NCBI GenBank assembly: GCA_944393415.1
Contig: CALYAD010000057.1
Span: 1-38,331, forward strand
Direction of reading: 5' to 3'
Length of the DNA stretch: 38,331 nt
Origin: an uncultured Clostridia bacterium
GTDB lineage: Bacteria; Bacillota; Clostridia; Oscillospirales; CAG-272
Shown here in pieces: positions 30,719 to 38,199 of this stretch. The first letter of the stretch is position 1, and each line of letters starts with the position of its first letter. The notes under the pieces are model-generated. The model did no database searches and was not told the origin of the DNA. It saw only the letters and a program-made list of their open reading frames with translations. The position numbers and the translations under genes are program-made.

Positions 30719-30807
30719 CATATAATATGAGCGAGGCGATATTTCTATAACGACCGCAGCATGACAAATACGACGGCTAAATCAGATTACGGATTTTTAT
30801 CGCCTCG
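30719..30807 (+). promoter_or_regulatory. Candidate mother-cell promoter and stem in the dpaA leader
   Basis: CATATAATA (30719-30727) matches the sigma-K -10 pattern CATAnnnTA and differs from the sigma-E form CATACAAT by one base. An AC dinucleotide lies about 16 bp upstream. Downstream, CGAGGCGATA (30732-30741) and TATCGCCTCG (30798-30807) form a perfect 10-bp inverted repeat around 56 nt, ending 10 bp before the SD GAAAGGA. TATAAT can also be read as a sigma-A -10, so the sigma class is uncertain. Confidence 0.45.
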
Positions 30808-30834
30808 AAAACATAAAAGAAAGGAATAGTCGGT

Positions 30835-31731
30835 ATGTCCGGAAAAAAGCAACACACTTGCGCCTCCCTTTACGGGAAGCATGTCGCCGTTATAGGCGGA
30901 GATAAACGCCTGTATTACCTTTATGAGGCTCTTAAGGAGGATGGCTGTTTTGTTACCGGATACGCGCTTGCCTGCCCGACCGGGCAAAACGAAAGCACAC
31001 TTGAGGAGTCGCTTGACGGCTCCGACGCGGTGATACTTCCGTATCCTCTGTCACCGGACGGAGTATTTCTGAATACGCCCACCGAACGGAAATTACCCTT
31101 GTGCGAGCTGTTCTCGGCAATATCTCAGCGCGGTATCAGACATGTTTTCGCCGGAGCGGTAAAAAATCAGACGAAAAGTCTCGCCGAGGTATACGGCCTG
31201 AATTTATATGACTACGGCAGCGACGAGGCGTTAATGCTTAAGAACGCGCTTTGTACGGTAGAGGGAGCGCTCGGTATACTGATTTCAGAGCTTCCGATTA
31301 CCTTGAGCGGCTCGCTGTTCACGGTGTTGGGTTATGGCAGGATAGGGCGTATTATGAGCCAGCGTCTGAAGGCACTCGGGGCGGAGGTAAACGCGGTCGC
31401 GAGGAAAAGCCGCGATCACGCGGCGATGTATATAGACGGTGTAAGAGCATTTGGGTATGAACGGCTTGACGCCGCGATAAACGGAGCCGCCGCGGTAATA
31501 AATACCGTACCCGCCGAAATACTTGACGCAAACGCGCTTTCCGGTATTTCTCGCGATACTCTGATACTGGATCTGGCGTCCTCACCCGGAGGAGTTGACA
31601 GGGAAGCGGCCAGCAGGCTTGGAAAACATGTGATCTGGGCTTTGTCCCTTCCGGGGAAAAGCGCCCCGAAAAGCGCTGCAATGATTATCAAGGATACTGT
31701 CGGCGAGGTACTCGGAAAACTACCGATATAA
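30835..31731 (+). CDS. dpaA: Dipicolinate synthase subunit A (SpoVFA)
   Basis: A 298-aa dehydrogenase-like subunit of the enzyme that converts the lysine-pathway intermediate dihydrodipicolinate (or its hydrated precursor) to dipicolinate in the mother cell. The N-terminal domain begins KHVAVIGGDKRLYYLYEAL, with ILPYPLSPDGVFLNTP following. The Rossmann dinucleotide motif is VLGYGRIGRIMSQRLKALGA (about residue 164). The C-terminal ASSPGGVDREAA and ALSLPGKSAPKSAAMII complete the family pattern. The SD GAAAGGA is 9-10 nt before the ATG. dpaB follows after 117 bp. Regulation is probably by sigma-K or sigma-E, as in other spore formers. Confidence 0.95.
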   Translation: MSGKKQHTCASLYGKHVAVIGGDKRLYYLYEALKEDGCFVTGYALACPTGQNESTLEESLDGSDAVILPYPLSPDGVFLNTPTERKLPLCELFSAISQRGIRHVFAGAVKNQTKSLAEVYGLNLYDYGSDEALMLKNALCTVEGALGILISELPITLSGSLFTVLGYGRIGRIMSQRLKALGAEVNAVARKSRDHAAMYIDGVRAFGYERLDAAINGAAAVINTVPAEILDANALSGISRDTLILDLASSPGGVDREAASRLGKHVIWALSLPGKSAPKSAAMIIKDTVGEVLGKLPI

Positions 31732-31848
31732 AATCAAGGTCATATTTTAAAATGAAGAACAGACATGACGACAGGTCTTAAAAATTTTTCTGATGCCGGC
31801 TTTTGCACAGGAAAGCAGGCTTGGAATAAAAAAGGAATGGTCACAATA

Positions 31849-32409
31849 ATGAAAATCGGCTACGCTCTCACCGGATCGTTCTGCACGGTCTCAAAATCTC
31901 TTGAAGTGCTTAAGGGTCTGACCTCGGATTATGAGGTGATACCGATAGTGAGTCCGGCTGTATTTGGAACAGATACACGCTTCGCAAAAGCCGAGGAGAC
32001 TATAAAAGCGCTCACCGAAATATGCGGAATACCACCGGTAAACAATATAAAAGACGCCGAGCCGTTCGGTCCGTCCGTAAAGCTCGACGCACTTATAATT
32101 TCTCCATGCACCGGAAATACCTTAGCGAAGCTTGCTAACGGTATCACGGATACCTCAGTAACAATGGCGGCAAAGGCTCATCTGCGCAACGACAGACCGC
32201 TTATAATAGCCCTTGCCACTAACGACGGACTGTCTCAGAATCTGAAAAACATAGCCGCGCTTCTTACCCGCAAAAGCGTGTTTTTCGTTCCGTTCGGGCA
32301 GGACAGTCCCGTGTCGAAGCCGCATTCTCTTGTGTGCGACTTCAAAAAGATTCCCGAAACGCTTGACATGGCTCTTGCGGGAGTGCAGCTTCAGCCGCTG
32401 CTGAACTGA
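31849..32409 (+). CDS. dpaB: Dipicolinate synthase subunit B (SpoVFB)
   Basis: A 186-aa flavoprotein-like (PPC decarboxylase fold) subunit: MKIGYALTGSFCTVSKSLE at the N-terminus, then SPAVFGTDTRFAKAEE, ISPCTGNTLAKLANGITDTSVTMAAKAHLR, and VPFGQDSPVSKPHSLV, all standard for SpoVFB. With DpaA it makes dipicolinate, the Ca2+ chelate of the spore core. The start at 31849 lies 12 nt after AAAGGA. An in-frame ATG inside that SD (31837) would add MVTI, and a longer reading to 31765 has no SD. It ends an apparent two-gene unit; no terminator is obvious before the convergent esterase gene. Confidence 0.95.
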   Translation: MKIGYALTGSFCTVSKSLEVLKGLTSDYEVIPIVSPAVFGTDTRFAKAEETIKALTEICGIPPVNNIKDAEPFGPSVKLDALIISPCTGNTLAKLANGITDTSVTMAAKAHLRNDRPLIIALATNDGLSQNLKNIAALLTRKSVFFVPFGQDSPVSKPHSLVCDFKKIPETLDMALAGVQLQPLLN

Positions 32410-32514
32410 GTCTCCCGCGTCGCGGCAGCTAAAAACGCGTCGCTTTGCTTGAGCGACAGCAATCGGTCGGGCGTGAAGCAAACTCATGTCGTCAAAGGTA
32501 AGCTTAAGCCATGC

Positions 32515-33327
32515 TTATAAGGCTTCAGGACGCGGAAGAGACCTGAAAAACGCTATGGAGTCGTCAAGCCATCTGGCAGCCTGCGGACGTATAAAGTCCG
32601 GATTGCCGCATGATGTCAGCTCGTTTGCAAGGGCGAGTCCGTGCGGAGCGTCAGGATACACATGCAATTCAAACGGAACACCGGCGCAGGCATAGCTTTG
32701 CGCCAGATACAGAGAATTTTCCACCGGCACAAGCTTATCGTTTGCCGTATGCATAATAAAGGCAGGCGAGCTGAGTTTATCGACATGCTTTTCAATGGAG
32801 TAGTATTCAAGCTGCTCGTTTGTGGGCGAGGAGCTGCCTATGATGTTGTAAAAGGAAGGCTTATGCGCCTTTTCAAAAGCGGTTATGACCGGATAGCAGA
32901 GCGCCGCGGCGTTCGGTCGGTTACTGCCGCGCTTTATTCCGGAGCGGCGGATTATATCGTCGCGTTGCCAGAGCACCGCAAGCGACGCGGCAAGGTGTCC
33001 GCCGGCCGAGAATCCCACTGCGTATACACTGTTTGGGTTGATTTCATATTTTACCGCGTTTTCTCTTATATATGACATGGCGTACGAGGCTTCGATAATA
33101 GGCTGACCGTCCGCCGCGTCGCCGCCCACTGAATATTCGAGTACAAACGCGGTAAATCCCCGGGCGGCGTAGGCGAGTGCTATAGGCTCTCCCTCTCTGT
33201 CCCGGCAAATGGTGCCGTAGCCGCCTCCGGGTATTACAAGTATCGCTTCGTTGTATTTCGGTCCGTCCGGCTTGTAAACGGTAAGGGTGGCTTTTCCTAT
33301 ATTTAAATTTATATTTTCATAAAGCAT
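32515..33327 (-). CDS. Alpha/beta-hydrolase esterase (BD-FAE / acetyl-xylan-esterase-like)
   Basis: A 270-aa esterase. The oxyanion-hole motif is PGGGYG near residue 35. The nucleophile elbow is VGFSAGGHLAASLA, followed by a catalytic Asp in HTANDKLVPVENS and a catalytic His in YPDAPHGLALA. The family acts on acylated sugars, including feruloylated or acetylated xylan side chains. There is no signal peptide, so it is cytoplasmic. The start is set at 33327, which lies 12 nt after GGAAAGGA; the ATG four codons earlier (33339) overlaps the SD. It stands alone on the minus strand, convergent with dpaB and divergent from the MATE gene. A degraded form of the leader repeat may precede it (ACGCC/GGCG just before the SD). 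Confidence 0.85.
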   Translation of the reverse strand: MLYENINLNIGKATLTVYKPDGPKYNEAILVIPGGGYGTICRDREGEPIALAYAARGFTAFVLEYSVGGDAADGQPIIEASYAMSYIRENAVKYEINPNSVYAVGFSAGGHLAASLAVLWQRDDIIRRSGIKRGSNRPNAAALCYPVITAFEKAHKPSFYNIIGSSSPTNEQLEYYSIEKHVDKLSSPAFIMHTANDKLVPVENSLYLAQSYACAGVPFELHVYPDAPHGLALANELTSCGNPDFIRPQAARWLDDSIAFFRSLPRPEAL

Positions 33328-33535
33328 AATCGCTTGCATTCCTTTCCTGCGCCGTCAAGGCTTTTTTGGCGTAAGTGAAACAGTACCTTAAAATAACCTG
33401 ATATATAGGAGGATTTTCAGCTTATCAGGGCTGTTGGATACAATTATAACATATCCTTTCGGAAATTACAATGCCCGATTTTAAATAAAATTTGATGAAT
33501 AAAAAAATATTTTCAGGTAATTATTCGGAAAGGGC

Positions 33536-33563
33536 TTGACAAAAGACTATTTTACGATATAAT
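33536..33563 (+). promoter_or_regulatory. Promoter of the MATE transporter gene
   Basis: TTGACA (33536-33541), a 16-bp spacer and TATAAT (33558-33563). It leaves an untranslated leader of about 135 nt before the ATG at 33708. Confidence 0.85.
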
Positions 33564-33573
33564 AGTATTTAAG

Positions 33574-33661
33574 TTTTTGCAGTACAGATACCTGACTGCA
33601 AAAAGCAGCATTACCGATGCCCGCGGCGTTGTGATCCTTCATGTTTAAGTCAGGCATCGGT
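33574..33661 (+). ncRNA. Structured 5' leader of the MATE gene, candidate riboswitch-like element
   Basis: TTTTTGCAGT (33574-33583) pairs perfectly with ACTGCAAAAA (33595-33604). ACCGATGCC (33613-33621) pairs perfectly with GGCATCGGT (33653-33661). In addition CCTGACT (33591-33597) is complementary to AGTCAGG (33648-33654); this pairing overlaps the 3' arms of both stems, so it would be an alternative or pseudoknot pairing. I could not match it to a riboswitch class I know. No T-run follows either stem, so transcription termination is not the obvious mode; control of translation is possible. Confidence 0.55.
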
Positions 33662-33707
33662 CGTTACGCAAAGTAAGCTGTGTGTACGAAAGGAATGGTC
33701 AGGCAAA

Positions 33708-35102
33708 ATGCAGAAAACCAAAAAGAGTACTGAGTTTACGGAGGGCCCCATATTTTTCAGGATGCTGATATTCGCCGTTCCGATAATGCTTTCCGGCGTG
33801 CTTCAGCTTCTTTACAATATGTCTGACCAGGTTGTGGTAGGTCAGTTCTCCGGAGATCCGAACGCGCTTGCCGCGGTAGGCTCCACCGGCGCGCTTACAA
33901 ATATGATCGTAAATCTTCTTATGGGTCTTTCGGTCGGAAGCGGCGTTGTCGTCGCTCAGTGCTTCGGCGCAAAGCTGGAAAAGGAAATTTCAAGAACGGT
34001 ACATACCTCTTTGACCGTAGCGCTTATCGGGGGAATTATTTTCGGACTGATAGGTGTGCTGTCGGCAAGACAGATGCTTGAGCTTATGCGTACAAATGAA
34101 GACGTAATCGACAGCGCGACATTGTATATGACGATCATTTTCTGCGGGGTTCCGGCAAGCTCCGTATATAATTTCGGAGCCACTATACTACGCTCCGTGG
34201 GAGACTCGCGGAGTCCGCTTATTATACTCGCCACAACAGGTCTTGTTAACGTGGCATTTAATCTTATTTTTGTAATAGTATTTCATCTTGGGGTTGCCGG
34301 AGTCGCGATAGCTACGATAATTGCTCAGTATCTTTCCGCTATAGCGGTTGTGGCGCTGCTTATGAGGACCAATGAATGTTACCGGTTCCGATTCAGCAAA
34401 GTATGTATAGATAAAGAGATTTTCGGTAAAATACTTCGTATGGGTATTCCGTCAGGTATACAGGGAACTTTGTTTTCGCTGTCAAACGTAATGATACAGT
34501 CGTCTATAAACACCTTCCCGCCGACGACAATCTCGGGAAATACCGCGGGCTCCACAATAGACGGATTTACCTACACCGTCATGAACAGCTTCTACCACGC
34601 TTCACTTACCTTTACCGGTCAGAATTACGGCGCGGGAAAGCGGAAAAGAATATACAGGGTTTTATGGTATTCGCTTTTCCAGGTTACCGTTATCGGTATA
34701 GGCGTAGGCTTTATAGAGATCTGCTTTGCGCGGGAGCTGGCGTCACTGTTCGTTGACACAAGCCAGCCTCACGCCTCAGCTATAATAGAGGCTGCCGTGA
34801 CACGCTTGGATTTTATGCTTAAATGCTATTTCCTATGCGGTATAATGGAAGTATTGACCGGTCATCTGCGCGGCCTTGGTTACTCAGTGGTTCCGATGTT
34901 ATCATCCATGTTCGGAGCCTGTGTTTTCCGAATCGCTTGGATACTCTTCGTATTCCCGCTTGAAGCGTTTAATACTCCCATAGGTCTGTACTGGTCCTTC
35001 CCGCTTTCCTGGATCCTGACATGCGTACTTCATTTGATCACGTGCCTTGTGGCGGGGATCAAGCTTAAACGCACTATGCCGCAGGAGGTTCAGACCGCCT
35101 GA
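33708..35102 (+). CDS. MATE-family efflux transporter
   Basis: A 464-aa multidrug and toxic-compound extrusion protein with twelve hydrophobic helices in two related halves. The N-half begins FFRMLIFAVPIMLSGVLQLL, with YNMSDQVVVGQFSGDPNALAAVGST, the usual MATE pattern. The C-half begins near ILRMGIPSGIQGTLFSLSNVM. MATE proteins export cationic compounds using Na+ or H+; the substrate here is unknown. The ATG at 33708 follows GAAAGGA by 13 nt; the upstream ATG in the SD is out of frame. Its own promoter and a folded leader suggest that expression responds to a signal. Confidence 0.93.
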   Translation: MQKTKKSTEFTEGPIFFRMLIFAVPIMLSGVLQLLYNMSDQVVVGQFSGDPNALAAVGSTGALTNMIVNLLMGLSVGSGVVVAQCFGAKLEKEISRTVHTSLTVALIGGIIFGLIGVLSARQMLELMRTNEDVIDSATLYMTIIFCGVPASSVYNFGATILRSVGDSRSPLIILATTGLVNVAFNLIFVIVFHLGVAGVAIATIIAQYLSAIAVVALLMRTNECYRFRFSKVCIDKEIFGKILRMGIPSGIQGTLFSLSNVMIQSSINTFPPTTISGNTAGSTIDGFTYTVMNSFYHASLTFTGQNYGAGKRKRIYRVLWYSLFQVTVIGIGVGFIEICFARELASLFVDTSQPHASAIIEAAVTRLDFMLKCYFLCGIMEVLTGHLRGLGYSVVPMLSSMFGACVFRIAWILFVFPLEAFNTPIGLYWSFPLSWILTCVLHLITCLVAGIKLKRTMPQEVQTA

Positions 35103-35232
35103 AATAATTGCCTGCCGCCATATTTCTCTGAGTATAGCTGAATACTGGCTGCTAAAATACCCGGTTACCGGTTTTATCTTAAATTATCAAAAATTATTAA
35201 GCCGTTAATCACACGGCGTGAAAGGATTTTTT

Positions 35233-35637
35233 ATGAATTTACAGAAAATCTGGTCAAAGATCGCAGAGGCCGCCGAGGACGATTATTCCTCACTCACCGA
35301 CAGCGAACGCGCGGCGTATAATATCAAAAATCTCATCGACGCTGTTAATGGGCGCGGACTGCTCAGCTACTATGAAAGTGACTGCGCGGACTATGCCGAG
35401 GACGTGGTCGAGGATCTGTACTCCGTCGGAATGGACGAGGTGGCTTCCATAATCGAAAACTCAAACGCGATATTTCCCGGAGGCTGTCCTCCTGAGGACG
35501 TTGACTCACGTCTGGAAATAATAGACAGCTGGGAGCATGAATACGATTCGCTTTATGAACAGTGGACTGACGACATACTTGAGTTTTCCGTTCCGCTTGA
35601 GCAGGCCTTTGAAAAGCTGATGACGGAGCTTGCCTGA
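35233..35637 (+). CDS. DUF4375 (DMP19-like) acidic protein, 134 aa
   Basis: A small, strongly acidic, helical protein with the DUF4375/DMP19 pattern: NIKNLIDAVNGRGLLSYYES, then VEDLYSVGMDEVASIIENSN and IFPGGCPPEDVDSRLEIID. The Neisseria DMP19 protein is described as a DNA mimic, but most members have no known role, and some occur as immunity-like proteins. GAAAGGA lies 6 nt before the ATG at 35233; a GTG five codons earlier overlaps that SD. It is convergent with the M50 protease gene, with only 17 bp between their stops, and is separated from the MATE gene by 130 bp. Confidence 0.75.
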   Translation: MNLQKIWSKIAEAAEDDYSSLTDSERAAYNIKNLIDAVNGRGLLSYYESDCADYAEDVVEDLYSVGMDEVASIIENSNAIFPGGCPPEDVDSRLEIIDSWEHEYDSLYEQWTDDILEFSVPLEQAFEKLMTELA

Positions 35638-35654
35638 TAAATCCGTCCGGTTGT

Positions 35655-36209
35655 TCAGAGAAACAGTTTTCCGAATAGCCATATACACATCATAAACAGA
35701 GAATAGTTATAACCGGACATCAGGAATATGTAGGCGGCGGGTATCCAAAGCAAGAACAGGGTAACAAAGGAAACTGCCCGGCATATTTTTTCCGCTTTAT
35801 CCGGAAGACAAACAAGCGATACGCCGGCAAGCAGGGCTTCTCCGCCGTCAAGGCATCTGACGGGCATTATGTTAAGTATACCAAGAAGCAGAGAGGACTC
35901 GGCGAGCAGCCGGGCTGCTCCTCCGCGTCCGCATAGAAGCGCGAAGGTTATAAAATTAACGGCGCAACCCGCGAGGCTGACGGTTATCTCCTCCGTAAAA
36001 CTGCGGTAGCCCCTTTTGGCGTCTATTTCGAGGCCAAGGGGAGTTACCGCTATACGTTTTATACCGATGCCGAGAAGCAATAACATAATAATATGCCCGA
36101 TTTCATGAAGCGCGGCAGCAGCGAGAGTAAGCATGCTTTCTCCGCTTTTATCCGCAAATGAGAGTATGAAAAGAACCAAGCTCAACAATGAGAATTTTAT
36201 TTTCGGCAT
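35655..36209 (-). CDS. Minimal M50 / site-2-type metalloprotease (SpoIVFB-like)
   Basis: A 184-aa intramembrane protease of about five to six helices. The zinc motif is HEIGH (35-39), and the third ligand lies in the conserved CLDGGEAL (Asp121). SpoIVFB cleaves pro-sigma-K in the mother cell; this protein keeps its catalytic core but lacks the C-terminal CBS domain of Bacillus SpoIVFB (about 288 aa), a truncated form common in Clostridia. A role in sporulation is an inference from family and from the nearby dpaAB and sigG. It is preceded by copy C of the leader repeat, with GAAAGGA 12 nt before the ATG. Confidence 0.85.
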   Translation of the reverse strand: MPKIKFSLLSLVLFILSFADKSGESMLTLAAAALHEIGHIIMLLLLGIGIKRIAVTPLGLEIDAKRGYRSFTEEITVSLAGCAVNFITFALLCGRGGAARLLAESSLLLGILNIMPVRCLDGGEALLAGVSLVCLPDKAEKICRAVSFVTLFLLWIPAAYIFLMSGYNYSLFMMCIWLFGKLFL

Positions 36210-36315
36210 TTATTAGACCATTCCTTTCCTACGCCGGATCAGCGTTTTTGCGGTTGGCTCTTGGCAAATCTGTGCAGCGCTTTTGGGACCGAAGCCTTAA
36301 GGCGTGAAGTCACGC
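36210..36315 (-). repeat. Leader repeat, copy C (carries the RBS of the M50 protease gene)
   Basis: Read on the minus strand it begins GCGTGACTTCACGCC (a tight GCGTGA/TCACGC hairpin), then CCAAAAGCGC, GATTTGCCAAG, AACGCTGATC, GGCGTAGGAAAGGAATGGTC and the start codon. These blocks occur in the same order and spacing in copies A (6347-6458) and B (27315-27424). Here the ATG inside the SD opens only Met-Val-stop. Confidence 0.75.
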
Positions 36316-36477
36316 ATAAAAAATTTTTCTCAAACTTTATCCTACACGTCAGTCAACCGAAAAAGCTTTCAGAGCTCCGATATAATTTTATATGTCTTAA
36401 ACAATAAAAAAATGACATTAAAAGTCACAATTTAATGTGCATTATGTGAAAAAATGTCTGCTGTTTATTGTAGACTA

Positions 36478-36506
36478 TTGACAAAATTAATTTTCTGACA
36501 TATAAT
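36478..36506 (+). promoter_or_regulatory. Promoter of the aspartokinase gene
   Basis: TTGACA (36478-36483), a 17-bp spacer and TATAAT (36501-36506), exact sigma-A consensus, leaving a leader of only about 34 nt. That is too short for a lysine riboswitch or T-box after the start site, and the sequence before the promoter shows none. The rest of 36316-36477 is AT-rich with no other assignable feature. Confidence 0.9.
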
Positions 36507-36546
36507 AATCAGAGTACGCTTTATTTGAAAGGAAGTCAGTTTAGAA

Positions 36547-37860
36547 ATGGTCAAGGTTGTGAAATTCGGCGGAAGCTCACTGGCTGACGCAAATCAGTTC
36601 AGAAAGGTAATGAGGATCATAAATTCCGAAAACGACAGAAAGTACGTGATCCCCTCAGCTCCCGGGAAAAGAAGCGCGGAGGATATTAAGATCACCGATC
36701 TTCTATACCGTTGTTATGAAACGGCATCAAAAGGTGAGGATATATCTGAGCTGTTTTCTAAAATTACCGAACGGTACAACGGGATAATAAACGACCTGGG
36801 TCTTGATTTATCGCTTGACGAGGAATTTGAGGTCATCCGCCGATCCATGATTCATAAGGCGGGACGAGACTACGCCGCCAGCCGTGGGGAATATCTCAGC
36901 GGTATAGTGCTGGCAAACGCTCTCGGCTACAAGTTCATCGACGCCGCTGACATTATATTTTTCAGCGAGGACGGTACGCTGGACACTGAGCGCACGAACG
37001 AAGCTGTTTCCGAGATCCTGAAAAAATACGAGAACGCGGTCATTCCCGGGTTTTACGGGAGTATGCCAAACGATACCATAAAGACATTCAGCCGAGGCGG
37101 CTCGGATATTACCGGTTCTATAGTAGCGCGAGCGGTTGAGGCTGATCTATACGAGAACTGGACGGATGTCAACGGCTTTCTGATGGCGGATCCGCGAGTG
37201 GTAAAGAATCCGCTTACTATCGGTAAGATAACATACAGAGAGCTTCGCGAGCTTTCCTACATGGGAGCGACCGTTTTGCATGAGGACGCTATATTTCCGG
37301 TTCGTCGGGCGAATATTCCGATAAATATCAGAAATACAAATCATCCCGAGCAGGCGGGAACTATGATCGTATCGCACAGCGACAGCTATGATCACCAGCA
37401 CATAATAACAGGTATCGCCGGCAAACACGGTTTCAGCGTCATAACGATAGAAAAGGATATGATGAATTCCGAATATGGCTTTGGCCGCAGAGTGCTTGAG
37501 GTGCTTGAAAAGGAACGTATTTCCTTTGAACATCTGCCATCGGGGATAGATACCATGAGCATAGTGGTCTCCTCAGATTCCATAGAAGGACGCAGGGAAC
37601 GGATAATCGAAAAACTGAACGCGGCCGTTTTCCCGGATTCGGTTTCAATAGAGGATGACATAGCGCTCATTGCCGTGGTAGGACGCGGTATGAAGAACGC
37701 CAAGGGTACTGCGGCGAGGGTATTTAAAGCCATCGCCGACGCCGGTATCAATATCCGTATGATAGACCAGGGTTCCAGCGAGCTTAATATTATAATCGGA
37801 GTCAGTGAAAACGACTTTGAGGGCTCGGTAAATTCCATATATCAGGAATTTGTACACTAA
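36547..37860 (+). CDS. Aspartate kinase, YclM/AK-III type
   Basis: First enzyme of the aspartate family pathway (aspartate to aspartyl-phosphate), 437 aa. The kinase domain begins VVKFGGSSLADANQF, with the SAPGKR block, GFYGSMPNDTIKTFSRGGSDITGSI and the NWTDVNGFLMADPR substrate region. Two C-terminal ACT domains follow (from about 305), ending near INIRMIDQGSSELNIIIGV. The short insertion pattern and SAPGKR near residue 37 resemble Bacillus YclM, whose activity is inhibited by lysine plus threonine. Feedback control here is likely but not readable. The product feeds lysine, diaminopimelate and dipicolinate, so it fits the nearby dpaAB. The SD GAAAGGAAG is about 12 nt before the ATG. It has its own consensus promoter. 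Confidence 0.94.
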   Translation: MVKVVKFGGSSLADANQFRKVMRIINSENDRKYVIPSAPGKRSAEDIKITDLLYRCYETASKGEDISELFSKITERYNGIINDLGLDLSLDEEFEVIRRSMIHKAGRDYAASRGEYLSGIVLANALGYKFIDAADIIFFSEDGTLDTERTNEAVSEILKKYENAVIPGFYGSMPNDTIKTFSRGGSDITGSIVARAVEADLYENWTDVNGFLMADPRVVKNPLTIGKITYRELRELSYMGATVLHEDAIFPVRRANIPINIRNTNHPEQAGTMIVSHSDSYDHQHIITGIAGKHGFSVITIEKDMMNSEYGFGRRVLEVLEKERISFEHLPSGIDTMSIVVSSDSIEGRRERIIEKLNAAVFPDSVSIEDDIALIAVVGRGMKNAKGTAARVFKAIADAGINIRMIDQGSSELNIIIGVSENDFEGSVNSIYQEFVH

Positions 37861-37921
37861 TTGAATTAACATTCCATTAACAATATTTTTTGTTTTTGTT
37901 TAACCTAAAGGGCTTTGACTG

Positions 37922-37930
37922 TGCTATAAT
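37922..37930 (+). promoter_or_regulatory. Extended -10 promoter of tRNA-Trp
   Basis: TGC followed by TATAAT (TATAAT at 37925-37930) is an extended -10. The region 17 bp upstream (TAACCT) is a poor -35; TTTGACT lies too close to serve. The tRNA starts 15 bp after the -10. Confidence 0.7.
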
Positions 37931-37945
37931 AGTACAGTCAAGTAC

Positions 37946-38021
37946 AGGGGCATAGCTCAGTTGGTAGAGCAGCGGTCTCCAAAACCGCGTGTCCAGGGTT
38001 CGAGTCCTTGTACCCCTGCCA
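37946..38021 (+). tRNA. tRNA-Trp, anticodon CCA, 3' CCA encoded
   Basis: A 76-nt tRNA. The acceptor AGGGGCA faces TACCCCT, giving six pairs and a C6-A67 mismatch. The D-arm GCTC/GAGC, anticodon stem GCGGT/ACCGC with loop CTCCAAA (anticodon CCA), a 5-nt variable loop, T-arm CAGGG/CCTTG with loop TTCGAGT, discriminator G and encoded CCA are all present. It follows the aspartokinase gene by 85 bp with its own promoter. Confidence 0.96.
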
Positions 38022-38061
38022 TCATTATCGGTCAAAAAAGATCCGACCGAGAAAACAAGAG

Positions 38062-38097
38062 AAAACGGGAGATTTCGAGAGATTTCTCCCGTTTTTT
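38062..38097 (+). terminator. Terminator of tRNA-Trp
   Basis: ACGGGAGA (38065-38072) pairs perfectly with TCTCCCGT (38085-38092); the stem has an A-run before it and TTTTT after it. It starts about 40 bp after the tRNA. Confidence 0.9.
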
Positions 38098-38129
38098 CGC
38101 GCCTAACTTTTTTTGAATTTCCATAGATC

Positions 38130-38185
38130 CATTTTCGATTTTTCTTCGAGTCGAAGGATTCGAACTACCGAAAATGCGATTTTTC
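38130..38185 (+). other. Hairpin with a nested CTTCGA/TCGAAG palindrome in the terminal region
   Basis: CATTTTCG (38130-38137) pairs with CGAAAATG (38169-38176), followed by CGATTTTTC, which could act as a weak terminator. The enclosed minus-strand sequence contains GTTCGAATCCTTCGACTC, which resembles a tRNA T-loop, but the flanking bases do not form a proper T-stem. Confidence 0.4.
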
Positions 38186-38199
38186 AAGAACTGAATACG

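Noticed and set aside
33564..33707. Assignment of the MATE leader to a known riboswitch class (guanidine, preQ1, ZTP, purine, yybP-ykoY)
   Set aside because: None of the characteristic core sequences I know are present; it is kept as an unclassified structured leader.
36316..36546. Lysine riboswitch or T-box before the aspartokinase gene
   Set aside because: A consensus promoter leaves a leader of only about 34 nt, and no T-box or lysine-riboswitch core sequences were seen.
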